Positions 37,565 through 49,943 of a DNA stretch of 64,000 bases are shown one piece after another. How positions within the stretch are numbered: the stretch's first letter is position 1; each line of letters begins with the position of its first letter. Origin of the DNA: Strigamia acuminata (lineage: Eukaryota; Arthropoda; Chilopoda; Geophilomorpha; Linotaeniidae); the NCBI GenBank assembly GCA_949358305.1, contig CASHSZ010000075.1:16001-80000 (forward strand), written 5' to 3'. Made by a program: the position numbers and the translations under genes. Under the pieces are notes generated by a model. That model saw only the letters and a list, made by a program, of their open reading frames with translations, made no database searches and was not told the origin of the DNA.

Positions 37565-38595
37565 GTCGCACCGCATCATCTCGCCTCACTTCCCGTCTTG
37601 GAAATAAATAAATGCCCCGGCGTTTATTCGAGGCAATGTCCAACTTGGGCTTTCATTCGCGCCTCACATCCCGCCTTGGTAATAAATAAACGCCCCGGCG
37701 TTTATTCGAGGCACATCACCCACACCTCCCCGGCGTTCAAACGAGTAGCTGCGCGTATTTGACCCCGGTTTTTATTTTTTCAAATTGTCGTGTGTTTTCA
37801 AAGTTCTTAATTTGTTCAAAAACAAACAAAATGGCTATTTGTTGATTTTTAATTGATTTTATCGATTTCTGTTCGTTTTTTGCTGGTTTTTAATCGATTT
37901 TTCTGTATTTTTGATCAATTTTTGCCAATTGTAATCGTTATTTGTCATTCTGAATTGATTATTGTCAGGTTTCAGTCGATTTTTGTCGATTTCTGATCAA
38001 TGTTTATACATTTTTTATCATTTTGTGTAGATTTCTGTTGAATTTTAATCATATTTCTTCGTTTTTATTCAATTTTTGTCCCATGCTCCGCGATCAGTTC
38101 GAATAATTGACACCATACTGTGCTTTTACTCATATTCAAGATGGCGTCGCAAACTCAAGGTCGAATTCCGCTGAATTCATTTATTGCGACTGTTTGCGCT
38201 CCATACATGCGAAAAGGATTATGGGAAAAATCCTCAATGCAGGTCATTTTGGTGTCAAATGAGCGAGGAAAGCTGGAGATAAGGAAAATTGGTGAAATTT
38301 CAAAAAAAAGCTAAACAATCAAAATTTACATGAAGCTCAATTTTTCTAACTGGAAATGCATGTATCGTCAATTTCGGGATATTTTAGGGGTGAAATTGAC
38401 TGGGAAGGGACCCCCACATTCCCCATGCGTCAACGCGCGCGTTGACGAAATTCAAATCCAGGTTTTCACACAGCCCCACGTTATTTTCGGGTTCCAATTG
38501 CCGTATTGCCGTATTGCCTCAAATAAACGCCGGGGCGTTTATTAATTTTCATTAATTTTCCAGACCGGAAATGAGGCGAGGTGATGCGGTACGAT
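37565..38595. mobile_element. Putative inverted-terminal-repeat element, S2
   Basis: Second copy of the 1.03-kb element with imperfect terminal inverted repeats containing the CGCCCCGGCG core. It was copied as part of S, not inserted independently, because flanks on both sides are the same as in S1. Confidence 0.6.
38141..38314 (+). CDS. Small ORF of 57 aa, unknown, S2 copy
   Basis: Same 57-codon frame as in S1 with the same start context. Its preservation is explained by the recent duplication of the whole spacer and says nothing about selection. Confidence 0.18.
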   Translation: MASQTQGRIPLNSFIATVCAPYMRKGLWEKSSMQVILVSNERGKLEIRKIGEISKKS

Positions 38596-39095
38596 GCAAA
38601 ATTGCGAGATGTAGTTTGCTTTATTTGTTAAAACAAATTAGGCGTCACTAATTCACCTGTATTAGGGTTTCAATGTGTGAAATTTCAAAATTTATCGGTT
38701 CCGTCAAAACGCCATTGAAAAGTTACATTTTTATAACGTTTCAATGATGAAAACGGCCATTTTTGATGAAAAACAGCCATTTTTTATAGAAAAAACGACG
38801 AAGAAAGCCATTTTCACTATGAAAAATGGCTGAAAATGACCATTTTGACGAAAAACGGCCATTTTTACTACGAAAAATGGCTAAAAATGCCACTTGAGTG
38901 AGTGCAAGTACATTTGGTGATGTACTATCGCGAGCGCGCGCGTTTTTGTGCAGTACAATGTGCTGATTAAACCAACAGCATTATAGAGTGATTACATTGT
39001 TCATTTGTGTTTTTAAGTTACAAAATGGTACAAAATCATAAAATAAACTTGTAAAGTGCAATTTCTGCGGATTGATCAAAATCCGCAAAATCCGC

Positions 39096-39474
39096 CGCAA
39101 AATTGCGAACAGGGGATCAGCATATAGGCAGCCGTAATGTTAAAAATGGGGTCCCTTTCGCACTCCGCAAAATCCGCATGCGCGCCATAAGGTTAAGCAC
39201 TCCAGAAGCGTGTGTCGCACGCGTCGGCGCGCCGCTAAAAACATATCCTTTTCGCGGATTGGCTTCCGCGAAATCCGCATTTTGGGGGTGACTATTCTGG
39301 GAATTCCGGGTGGACCATACTCTTCCGAAAAATGTCCGGGGTGGTGTTGGGAGTGTCGATAGACTGTTTTGTGTCAAGGTTGCCAATTTTCATGTAAGTA
39401 TTGGAAGGTTCATTTCTGTGCATTCTCATATATTTTTTTCACAGGAGCAACGAGGCGCGATGAAGGGGGATCAA
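39096..39474 (+). repeat. Module M copy 2
   Basis: Duplicate of module M in S1, with the candidate 51-bp intron at 39394-39444. Confidence 0.6.
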
Positions 39475-40707
39475 GCGAGAGTGAATAAAATAAACTCGTT
39501 TTTGTCTCAAATGCGCGTTTGCGTTTGTAAATTTGGTTGTCTTGCAACGCGGTGGCGCGTTTGAGTTTCGTGTTGCGATACAAACACGCACGGGTGCGTA
39601 TTGGAGTCGTAAACGACTTTCTGTCGCAATGCGATCGCGTATTTGACAAATTTCTGCAGATTTTTGCCAATATTTGACAATTTTCAGACAAATTTCAATT
39701 AATTTTAGAAATTTTTGAGAGATTTCAATAAAAGTTTGAGGAATTTCTTATGCTGACGCTAAAATGCCAAAAGGAGTCTTAACTCAGAAGAGCACTTTTC
39801 CGACCACTTAGGTGTCGGAAAAGCACTTCCAAAGGTCGCAAAATGTGCTCTACGCGTTTTTTGACACTAGAACGGTCGAAAACGAGTCTAAAACTGCTAA
39901 GCTGGCGCCTGTAACTTGGCGCATTCGCTGGGTCGCTCAAAAATGAGATTCGAGCGAACCGAAACCTATGAGAGAAACGCGCCGGCGGAAATATTCGTTT
40001 TTACCAATGAATACTTAATAAATCTTCATGGGAATTTAATCCCAATCTACTGTAGGCTTAGGAACCTTGAATACCAAATAAAAACAAAGGAGCAAAGGCG
40101 GGAAACAAAGAACAAGGGCCCGACGCCCGTAAATCACCAAAATGGCTATCTGCCAGACACGCTAGTGGCCTTGAGCCACTTCTAACTTCGTTTTCGAGGT
40201 TGTGGGTCTCGAAAACGACTAAACCGAGTGGTGGGAACGATTCCCGAGGTCTTTTTAGTCAATGTCGCCCAAAACCCGAATCAACAAGCTAACTTTCAAC
40301 GAGAAACGAAGACTGGAGCCGAATGCGGTGATAAGCGCTCATTCCAGACTCGTGTAAGCGATCTCCGCTTAAAGCCAGTTGCTCTGAGCAGACGACGCAA
40401 TCGCTTACCAAGGAAAAAGACGGGTTTATGGGCTCAAAACCCGACGAAACACTTAAACAGGATCCAGAAATTACCAAGCGAGTTGGTAAGCTAAACTAAA
40501 ACTGTAAAATAAGTTGGGGACTTGGTAAAATGCGAGTCTCTCAAACTTTTGTTGCGTCCTGCTCGCAACACGCGCGATGTACGCGCGTGGCCGCGTGTTG
40601 AACGTGCGCACTACGCGCAAGAACCGTACAAACCGAGGTAAAACGAATTAAACACATATCTAATGCAAAAACAATTATTAAATACATCATTCTTGTTGCT
40701 GTTTGCA

Positions 40708-41851
40708 AACTTGCAAAACTTGCACCGAATTTGGGCAATTTTTTACAAATTTCAGCAGATTTTTGTCTATATTTGACAAATTTCAGCAGATTTTTGTCTA
40801 TATTTGACAAATTTCAGCAGATTTCCTCAATCCTCAAACATTTGCTGATATTTCTCAAACATTTTCTAAAATTAATTGAAATCTGTCTGAAATTTGTCTT
40901 GAATGTGTCAAATATTGTCAAAAATCCGTGGAAATTTGTCAAATACTGGCAAAAATCCATGTAAATTTGTCAAAAATTGCCATAATTCGGTGCAAATTGT
41001 GTTAGATATTGGAAAAATTTATTTTAACGCTTCCAACGCGCCAGTAAATCGCGCGTGCACACGCGTGGATTTTTCGTCATAGTTGGATGCGCGCAAACCT
41101 CACGTAACTTGCGCCAAAATTTGGCAATTTTTGACAAATTTCAGCAGATTTTTGCCAGTATTTGACAAATTTCCACTGATTTTTGACAATATTTGACCCA
41201 ACAACTGCGCCACGTTCCAGGCGCCGGTTTAGGCATTTTAGACCCGTTTTAGACCGTTTTAGATGGCGAAAACGTTCTCTCCATCATTTTCTACCCCTGG
41301 GTGAGGTTTTCAGCGTTCATGATTGATGAAAAAGCTGTTTTCTAACTAGCTGTCCCATTGCTAGTTTTGGCGTCAGGTTTTAGCAACCTTCCGATCCGAC
41401 TCTGTCGTCTGCACGACCTCCAAGACCGTTTTAGGGTTAATTTGAGTCAAATAATTCATTCTGGGGGTTGTTTTGGGTTTTTTACAAGTGTGTTTTTGTA
41501 GTTTTTATTGGTTTCAAACATTGTCAATTCTTTATACAAGTGTAACTTTCATTTCTCTGTATTTTGAGAACTTTGCATTGCAGCAAAGTTCATTTCTTGC
41601 CCCTTAATTATTGTGTAATTGTTGGTTTTCAAGCCCGTTTTTTAACAATAACTTTATTTGAAGTGCCTATTGTTTCAGGCACGTGCTTCCACGTGCCTTT
41701 TATTGTTGAGCAATTTCTTGGGCAGTTGCGCTCCTGTTGCTAGCATTGCCGCGCGTTCTCCGCGCGCGTACTCGCGTTTCGCATCACACACATTCGGATT
41801 CGATGGCCTATCGCGGCGGCACATTGTGTGGCATAGCGCGGCAGGTTGCAA
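40708..41851 (-). repeat. 1.68-kb unit, partial, P3 left edge
   Basis: Copy of 15874-17017, with the same diverged first 270 bp. Confidence 0.9.
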
Positions 41852-43539
41852 TTGCTAATGCTACGGTCGACGGCGATTCGCATGCGCTATCCGCTGCATC
41901 AAACCCCAAATACCGATCAAAAATCGCAGAAAACACTAATCCCGACCCAAAAACCGCCAAAATTACCCTCAACACACGCCAACAACCTTCCACCACTTAA
42001 ATTACACCGGAAAAAAACAATTTCAAACCGAAAAATCAACAAAAAAGGCCAAAAAAATATTGCAAACAAAGAGAAAAGATCAATTATCGAGGCAAATCCC
42101 CACCACAAAACAACGCATCGCCGGTATACACTTAAGCGTACAGTGCACAACACTACTGTTTATTTTCAATGATCCAATAAATAAAATTTGAAACAAAGTT
42201 GAGTGGAATTGTACGTTTCTTGTATATTAAAGTTTTTATTTTGTTTGTTTACACTTAATTTTTTTTTTCCATCATAGAATGGCGACTCGATACTTTTGTA
42301 GCTCGAATTCACTTCGTAAACGTGGTCGGTGTTCATCACGCGTCAATGCGCTCGTGCAATAGTATAGGCGCGCATACGATTTGATGCGCGCAAAACTTGC
42401 AAAACTTGCACGGAATTTGGGCAATTTTTGACAAATTTCAGCAGATTTTTGCCTGTATTTGACAAATTTCAGAAGATTTTTGCCTATATTTGACAAATTT
42501 CAGAAGATTTCCTCAATCCTCAAACATTTGCTGAAATTTCTCATAAAATTTCTAAAATTAATTGAAATTTGTCTGAAATTTGTCTGGAATTTGTCAAATA
42601 TTGTCAAAAATCCGTGGAAATTTGTCAAATACTGGCAAAAATCCATGTAAATTTGTCAAAAATTGCCATAATTCGGTGCAAATTGTGTTAGATATTGGAA
42701 AAATTTATTTTAACGCTTCCAACGCGCCAGTAAATCGCGCGTGCACACGCATGGATTTTTTGTCATAGTTGGATGCGCGCAAACCTCACGTAACTTGCGC
42801 CAAAATTTGGCAATTTTTGACAAATTTCAGCAGATTTTTGCCAGTATTTGACAAATTTCCACTGATTTTTGACAATATTTGACCCAACAACTGCGCCACG
42901 TTCCAGGCGCCGGTTTAGGCATTTTAGACCCGTTTTAGACCGTTTTAGATGGCGAAAACGTTCTCTCCATCATTTTCTACCCCTGGGTGAGGTTTTCAGC
43001 GTTCATAATTGATGAAAAAGCTGTTTTCTAACTAGCTGTCCCATTGCTAGTTTTGGCGTCAGGTTTTAGCAACCTTCCGATCCGACTCTGTCGTCTGCAC
43101 GACCTCCAAGACTGTTTTAGGGTTAATTTGAGTCAAATAATTCATTCTGGGTGTTGTTTTGGGTTTTTTACAAGTGTGTTTTTGTAGTTTTTATTGGTTT
43201 CAAACATTGTCAATTCTTTATACAAGTGTAACTTTCATTTCTCTGTATTTTGAGAACTTTGCATTGCAGCAAAGTTCATTTCTTGCCCCTTAATTATTGT
43301 GTAATTGTTGGTTTTCAAGCCCGTTTTTTAACAATAACTTTATTTGAAGTGCCTATTGTTTCAGGCACGTGCTTCCACGTGCCTTTTATTGTTGAGCAAT
43401 TTCTTGGGCAGTTGCGCTCCTGTTGCTAGCATTGCCGCGCGTTCTCCGCGCGCGTACTCGCGCGTTTCGCATCACACACATTCGGGTTCAATGGCCTATC
43501 GCGGCGGCACATTGTGTGGCATAGCGCGGCACGTTGCAA
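41852..43539 (-). repeat. 1.68-kb unit, P3 left arm inner copy
   Basis: 1688 bp, inner-arm type, copy of 17018-18705. Confidence 0.93.
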
Positions 43540-43618
43540 TTACGTGACGTGGCACGTTGCTGTTACGTGACGCGATAGCCAGTATTTAAGCAGGGGATTC
43601 CATCATCGTTTACACAAA
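43540..43618 (+). promoter_or_regulatory. Promoter-like block, P3 left arm
   Basis: TATTTAAG at 43583-43590 preceded by two ACGTGAC motifs, as in P1 and P2. Confidence 0.4.
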
Positions 43619-43681
43619 TGCGCATTGCAACGTGGAGGCGCATTCGAGTCCTTTTCCCAAGCGTTGAAAAAGGACAAAACT

Positions 43682-44329
43682 CGTATTCGATTCGAAAGCG
43701 AATCGAATACGATTTTTGTCCTTTTTCAACGCAAAATTGTATTCGATTCGCTTTCGAATCGAATACGAGTTTTGCCCTTCTTCAACGCGAAATCGTATTC
43801 GACTCGCTTTCGAGTCGAATGCGAATTTTTCCCTTCTTCAACGCGAAATCGTATTCGACTCGTTTTCGAGTCGAGTACGAGTTTTGCCCTTCTTCAACGC
43901 GAAATCGTATTCGACTCGTTTTCGAGTCGAATACGAGTTTTGCCCTTCTTCAACGCGAAATCGTATTCGACTCGTTTTCGAGTCGAGTACGAGTTTTGCC
44001 CTTCTTCAACGCGAAATCGTATTCGACTCGTTTTCGAGTCGAGTACGAGTTTTGCCCTTCTTCAACGCGAAATCGTATTCGACTCGTTTTCGAGTCGAAT
44101 ACGAGTTTTGCCCTTCTTCAACGCGAAATCGTATTCGACTCGTTTTCGAGTCGAGTACGAGTTTTGCCCTTCTTCAACGCGAAATCGTATTCGACTCGTT
44201 TTCGAGTCGAATACGAGTTTTGCCCTTCTTCAACGCGAAATCGTATTCGACTCGTTTTCGAGTCGAGTACGAGTTTTGCCCTTCTTCAACGCGAAATCGT
44301 ATTCGACTCGTTTTCGAGTCGAATACGAG
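43682..44329 (+). repeat. 56-bp hairpin satellite, P3 left arm
   Basis: 648 bp, same unit number and variant order as P2 left. Confidence 0.93.
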
Positions 44330-45443
44330 ATAGTCGATGACCCGTTCCCGGACTTTGACTCGTACGACTCGTATTCGAGATGTATTCGAGATGTATTCGA
44401 GATGTATTCGAATCGTATTCGAGTCGCATTCGAGATGGTCGATGATTTCCACTCGCTCGTATACGCGTTGTATACGAGCTCGTATTTTGATCGTAATCGT
44501 AAACGAATCGTTTACAAGTCGTATACAAGTTGTATACGACGTGTATACACCTCGTATACGAACGAAGTTTGTGAAAACACAATTTCCAAATAAGACGTAT
44601 GTGACTACTATGTGTTTTCATGTCGTAGTAAGTATCCGGTGGATTTTCCAAACTTCGTTCGTATACGAGGTGTATACACGTCGTATACAACTTGTATACG
44701 ACTTGTAAACGATTCGTTTACGATTACGATCAAAATACGAGCTCGTATACAACGCGTATACGAGCGAGTGGAAATCATCGACCATCTCGAATGCGACTCG
44801 AATACGATTCGAATACATCTCGAATACATCTCGAATACGAGTCGTATACGAGATGGTCGATTTTTGTTTCCCGGACTTTGATTCGTATTCGAGTTGTTAC
44901 GAGTTCGTATTTTGATCGTATTCGTATTCGAATCGAATTCGAATCGTATTCGAATCGAATACGAATCGAATTCGAGTCGTATTCGAGATGGTCGATGATT
45001 TCCACTCGCTCGTATACGCGTTGTATACGAGCTCGTATTTTGATCGTAATCGTAAACGAATCGTTTACAAGTCGTATACAAGTTGTATACGACGTGTATA
45101 CACCTCGTATACGAACGAAGTTTGTGAAAACACAATTTCCAAATAAGACGTATGTGACTACTATGTGTTTTCATGTCGTAGTAAGTATCCGGTGGATTTT
45201 CCAAACTTCGTTCGTATACGAGGTGTATACACGTCGTATACAACTTGTATACGACTTGTAAACGATTCGTTTACGATTACGATCAAAATACGAGCTCGTA
45301 TACAACGCGTATACGAGCGAGTGGAAATCATCGACCATCTCGAATGCGACTCGAATACGATTCGAATACATCTCGAATACATCTCGAATACATCTCGAAT
45401 ACGAGTCGTACGAGTCAAAGTCCGGGAACGGGTCATCGACTAT
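44330..45443. repeat. Central hairpin modules of P3 (two loops)
   Basis: Loops at 44571-44649 and 45124-45202, same orientation, 553 bp apart. The 542-bp module found third in P1 and P2 is missing. Confidence 0.92.
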
Positions 45444-46427
45444 CTCGTATTCGACTCGAAAACGAGTCGAATACGATTTCGCGTTGAAGAAGGGCAAAAC
45501 TCGTACTCGACTCGAAAACGAGTCGAATACGATTTCGCGTTGAAGAAGGGCAAAACTCGTATTCGACTCGAAAACGAGTCGAATACGATTTCGCGTTGAA
45601 GAAGGGCAAAACTCGTACTCGACTCGAAAACGAGTCGAATACGATTTCGCGTTGAAGAAGGGCAAAACTCGTATTCGACTCGAAAACGAGTCGAATACGA
45701 TTTCGCGTTGAAGAAGGGCAAAACTCGTACTCGACTCGAAAACGAGTCGAATACGATTTCGCGTTGAAGAAGGGCAAAACTCGTACTCGACTCGAAAACG
45801 AGTCGAATACGATTTCGCGTTGAAGAAGGGCAAAACTCGTATTCGACTCGAAAACGAGTCGAATACGATTTCGCGTTGAAGAAGGGCAAAACTCGTACTC
45901 GACTCGAAAACGAGTCGAATACGATTTCGCGTTGAAGAAGGGCAAAACTCGTACTCGACTCGAAAACGAGTCGAATACGATTTCGCGTTGAAGAAGGGCA
46001 AAACTCGTATTCGACTCGAAAACGAGTCGAATACGATTTCGCGTTGAAGAAGGGCAAAACTCGTACTCGACTCGAAAACGAGTCGAATACGATTTCGCGT
46101 TGAAGAAGGGCAAAACTCGTACTCGACTCGAAAACGAGTCGAATACGATTTCGCGTTGAAGAAGGGCAAAACTCGTATTCGACTCGAAAACGAGTCGAAT
46201 ACGATTTCGCGTTGAAGAAGGGCAAAACTCGTACTCGACTCGAAAACGAGTCGAATACGATTTCGCGTTGAAGAAGGGAAAAATTCGCATTCGACTCGAA
46301 AGCGAGTCGAATACGATTTCGCGTTGAAGAAGGGCAAAACTCGTATTCGATTCGAAAGCGAATCGAATACAATTTTGCGTTGAAAAAGGACAAAAATCGT
46401 ATTCGATTCGCTTTCGAATCGAATACG
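45444..46427 (-). repeat. 56-bp hairpin satellite, P3 right arm (expanded)
   Basis: 984 bp. Variant order read left to right is AC, AT, AC, AT, then AC, AC, AT repeated three times, then AC and starter units. Relative to P2 right, the trimer AC-AC-AT (168 bp) is present three times instead of once, which accounts for the extra 336 bp. Confidence 0.92.
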
Positions 46428-46490
46428 AGTTTTGTCCTTTTTCAACGCTTGGGAAAAGGACTCGAATGCGCCTCCACGTTGCAATGCGCA

Positions 46491-46569
46491 TTTGTGTAAA
46501 CGATGATGGAATCCCCTGCTTAAATACTGGCTATCGCGTCACGTAACAGCAACGTGCCACGTCACGTAA
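46491..46569 (-). promoter_or_regulatory. Promoter-like block, P3 right arm
   Basis: Mirror copy with the TATA-like box at 46519-46526, facing the centre. Confidence 0.4.
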
Positions 46570-48257
46570 TTGCAACGTGCCGCGCTATGCCACACAATGT
46601 GCCGCCGCGATAGGCCATTGAACCCGAATGTGTGTGATGCGAAACGCGCGAGTACGCGCGCGGAGAACGCGCGGCAATGCTAGCAACAGGAGCGCAACTG
46701 CCCAAGAAATTGCTCAACAATAAAAGGCACGTGGAAGCACGTGCCTGAAACAATAGGCACTTCAAATAAAGTTATTGTTAAAAAACGGGCTTGAAAACCA
46801 ACAATTACACAATAATTAAGGGGCAAGAAATGAACTTTGCTGCAATGCAAAGTTCTCAAAATACAGAGAAATGAAAGTTACACTTGTATAAAGAATTGAC
46901 AATGTTTGAAACCAATAAAAACTACAAAAACACACTTGTAAAAAACCCAAAACAACACCCAGAATGAATTATTTGACTCAAATTAACCCTAAAACAGTCT
47001 TGGAGGTCGTGCAGACGACAGAGTCGGATCGGAAGGTTGCTAAAACCTGACGCCAAAACTAGCAATGGGACAGCTAGTTAGAAAACAGCTTTTTCATCAA
47101 TTATGAACGCTGAAAACCTCACCCAGGGGTAGAAAATGATGGAGAGAACGTTTTCGCCATCTAAAACGGTCTAAAACGGGTCTAAAATGCCTAAACCGGC
47201 GCCTGGAACGTGGCGCAGTTGTTGGGTCAAATATTGTCAAAAATCAGTGGAAATTTGTCAAATACTGGCAAAAATCTGCTGAAATTTGTCAAAAATTGCC
47301 AAATTTTGGCGCAAGTTACGTGAGGTTTGCGCGCATCCAACTATGACAAAAAATCCATGCGTGTGCACGCGCGATTTACTGGCGCGTTGGAAGCGTTAAA
47401 ATAAATTTTTCCAATATCTAACACAATTTGCACCGAATTATGGCAATTTTTGACAAATTTACATGGATTTTTGCCAGTATTTGACAAATTTCCACGGATT
47501 TTTGACAATATTTGACAAATTCCAGACAAATTTCAGACAAATTTCAATTAATTTTAGAAATTTTATGAGAAATTTCAGCAAATGTTTGAGGATTGAGGAA
47601 ATCTTCTGAAATTTGTCAAATATAGGCAAAAATCTTCTGAAATTTGTCAAATACAGGCAAAAATCTGCTGAAATTTGTCAAAAATTGCCCAAATTCCGTG
47701 CAAGTTTTGCAAGTTTTGCGCGCATCAAATCGTATGCGCGCCTATACTATTGCACGAGCGCATTGACGCGTGATGAACACCGACCACGTTTACGAAGTGA
47801 ATTCGAGCTACAAAAGTATCGAGTCGCCATTCTATGATGGAAAAAAAAAATTAAGTGTAAACAAACAAAATAAAAACTTTAATATACAAGAAACGTACAA
47901 TTCCACTCAACTTTGTTTCAAATTTTATTTATTGGATCATTGAAAATAAACAGTAGTGTTGTGCACTGTACGCTTAAGTGTATACCGGCGATGCGTTGTT
48001 TTGTGGTGGGGATTTGCCTCGATAATTGATCTTTTCTCTTTGTTTGCAATATTTTTTTGGCCTTTTTTGTTGATTTTTCGGTTTGAAATTGTTTTTTTCC
48101 GGTGTAATTTAAGTGGTGGAAGGTTGTTGGCGTGTGTTGAGGGTAATTTTGGCGGTTTTTGGGTCGGGATTAGTGTTTTCTGCGATTTTTGATCGGTATT
48201 TGGGGTTTGATGCAGCGGATAGCGCATGCGAATCGCCGTCGACCGTAGCATTAGCAA
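46570..48257 (+). repeat. 1.68-kb unit, P3 right arm inner copy
   Basis: 1688 bp, inner-arm type (ACACCCAG near 46957, ACAGTCTTGG, TTTTAGAAAT). Confidence 0.93.
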
Positions 48258-49943
48258 TTGCAACCTGCCGCGCTATGCCACACAATGTGCCGCCGCGATA
48301 GGCCATCGAATCCGAATGTGTGTGATGCGAAACGCGAGTACGCGCGCGGAGAACGCGCGGCAATGCTAGCAACAGGAGCGCAACTGCCCAAGAAATTGCT
48401 CAACAATAAAAGGCACGTGGAAGCACGTGCCTGAAACAATAGGCACTTCAAATAAAGTTATTGTTAAAAAACGGGCTTGAAAACCAACAATTACACAATA
48501 ATTAAGGGGCAAGAAATGAACTTTGCTGCAATGCAAAGTTCTCAAAATACAGAGAAATGAAAGTTACACTTGTATAAAGAATTGACAATGTTTGAAACCA
48601 ATAAAAACTACAAAAACACACTTGTAAAAAACCCAAAACAACACCCAGAATGAATTATTTGACTCAAATTAACCCTAAAACAGTCTTGGAGGTCGTGCAG
48701 ACGACAGAGTCGGATCGGAAGGTTGCTAAAACCTGACGCCAAAACTAGCAATGGGACAGCTAGTTAGAAAACAGCTTTTTCATCAATTATGAACGCTGAA
48801 AACCTCACCCAGGGGTAGAAAATGATGGAGAGAACGTTTTCGCCATCTAAAACGGTCTAAAACGGGTCTAAAATGCCTAAACCGGCGCCTGGAACGTGGC
48901 GCAGTTGTTGGGTCAAATATTGTCAAAAATCAGTGGAAATTTGTCAAATACTGGCAAAAATCTGCTGAAATTTGTCAAAAATTGCCAAATTTTGGCGCAA
49001 GTTACGTGAGGTTTGCGCGCATCCAACTATGACAAAAAATCCATGCGTGTGCACGCGCGATTTACTGGCGCGTTGGAAGCGTTAAAATAAATTTTTCCAA
49101 TATCTAACACAATTTGCACCGAATTATGGCAATTTTTGACAAATTTACATGGATTTTTGCCAGTATTTGACAAATTTCCACGGATTTTTGACAATATTTG
49201 ACAAATTCCAGACAAATTTCAGACAAATTTCAATTAATTTTAGAAATTTTATGAGAAATTTCAGCAAATGTTTGAGGATTGAGGAAATCTTCTGAAATTT
49301 GTCAAATATAGGCAAAAATCTTCTGAAATTTGTCAAATACAGGCAAAAATCTGCTGAAATTTGTCAAAAATTGCCCAAATTCCGTGCAAGTTTTGCAAGT
49401 TTTGCGCGCATCAAATCGTATGCGCGCCTATACTATTGCACGAGCGCATTGACGCGTGATGAACACCGACCACGTTTACGAAGTGAATTCGAGCTACAAA
49501 AGTATCGAGTCGCCATTCTATGATGGAAAAAAAAAATTAAGTGTAAACAAACAAAATAAAAACTTTAATATACAAGAAACGTACAATTCCACTCAACTTT
49601 GTTTCAAATTTTATTTATTGGATCATTGAAAATAAACAGTAGTGTTGTGCACTGTACGCTTAAGTGTATACCGGCGATGCGTTGTTTTGTGGTGGGGATT
49701 TGCCTCGATAATTGATCTTTTCTCTTTGTTTGCAATATTTTTTTGGCCTTTTTTGTTGATTTTTCGGTTTGAAATTGTTTTTTTCCGGTGTAATTTAAGT
49801 GGTGGAAGGTTGTTGGCGTGTGTTGAGGGTAATTTTGGCGGTTTTTGGGTCGGGATTAGTGTTTTCTGCGATTTTTTATCGGTATTTGGGGTTTGATGCA
49901 GCGGATAGCGCATGCGAATCGCCGTCGACCGTAGCATTAGCAA
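48258..49943 (+). repeat. 1.68-kb unit, chimeric, P3 right edge
   Basis: Starts like the first array unit of P1 and P2 (ACCTGCCG, long hairpin), but from about 48645 to beyond 49250 it has the inner-arm markers (ACACCCAG, ACAGTCTTGG, AATTATGAACG, GACAAAAAATCC, TTTTAGAAAT). It ends with the ordinary TTTTTTATCGG tail. This points to gene conversion or unequal crossing-over with the inner unit. Confidence 0.9.

Larger units (their letters stand above)
37078..40707 (+). repeat. Spacer S2, full copy of S1
   Basis: Copy of 12244-15873 shifted by 24,834 bp, with no difference that I noticed. Contents by shift: proximal segment to 37564, inverted-repeat element 37565-38595, GCCATTTTT minisatellite near 38739-38894, module M 39096-39474, diverged unit fragment 39644-39944, unrecognised segment 39945-40534, distal end to 40707. 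Confidence 0.92.
40708..49401. repeat. Giant palindrome P3
   Basis: Outer mirror sum is 90109 (for example 43618/46491), while just inside the arrays it is 89773, because the right 56-bp array is 336 bp (six units) longer than the left. The centre has two loop modules, not three. Confidence 0.95.

Noticed and set aside
45433-46491. Reverse-strand ORF of 352 codons, and a 437-codon one ending further left, in the P3 right arm
   Set aside because: They consist of the stop-free 56-bp hairpin unit. All frames are open, the length follows unit number, and the same holds in the other arms. The longest one also needs a non-ATG start.
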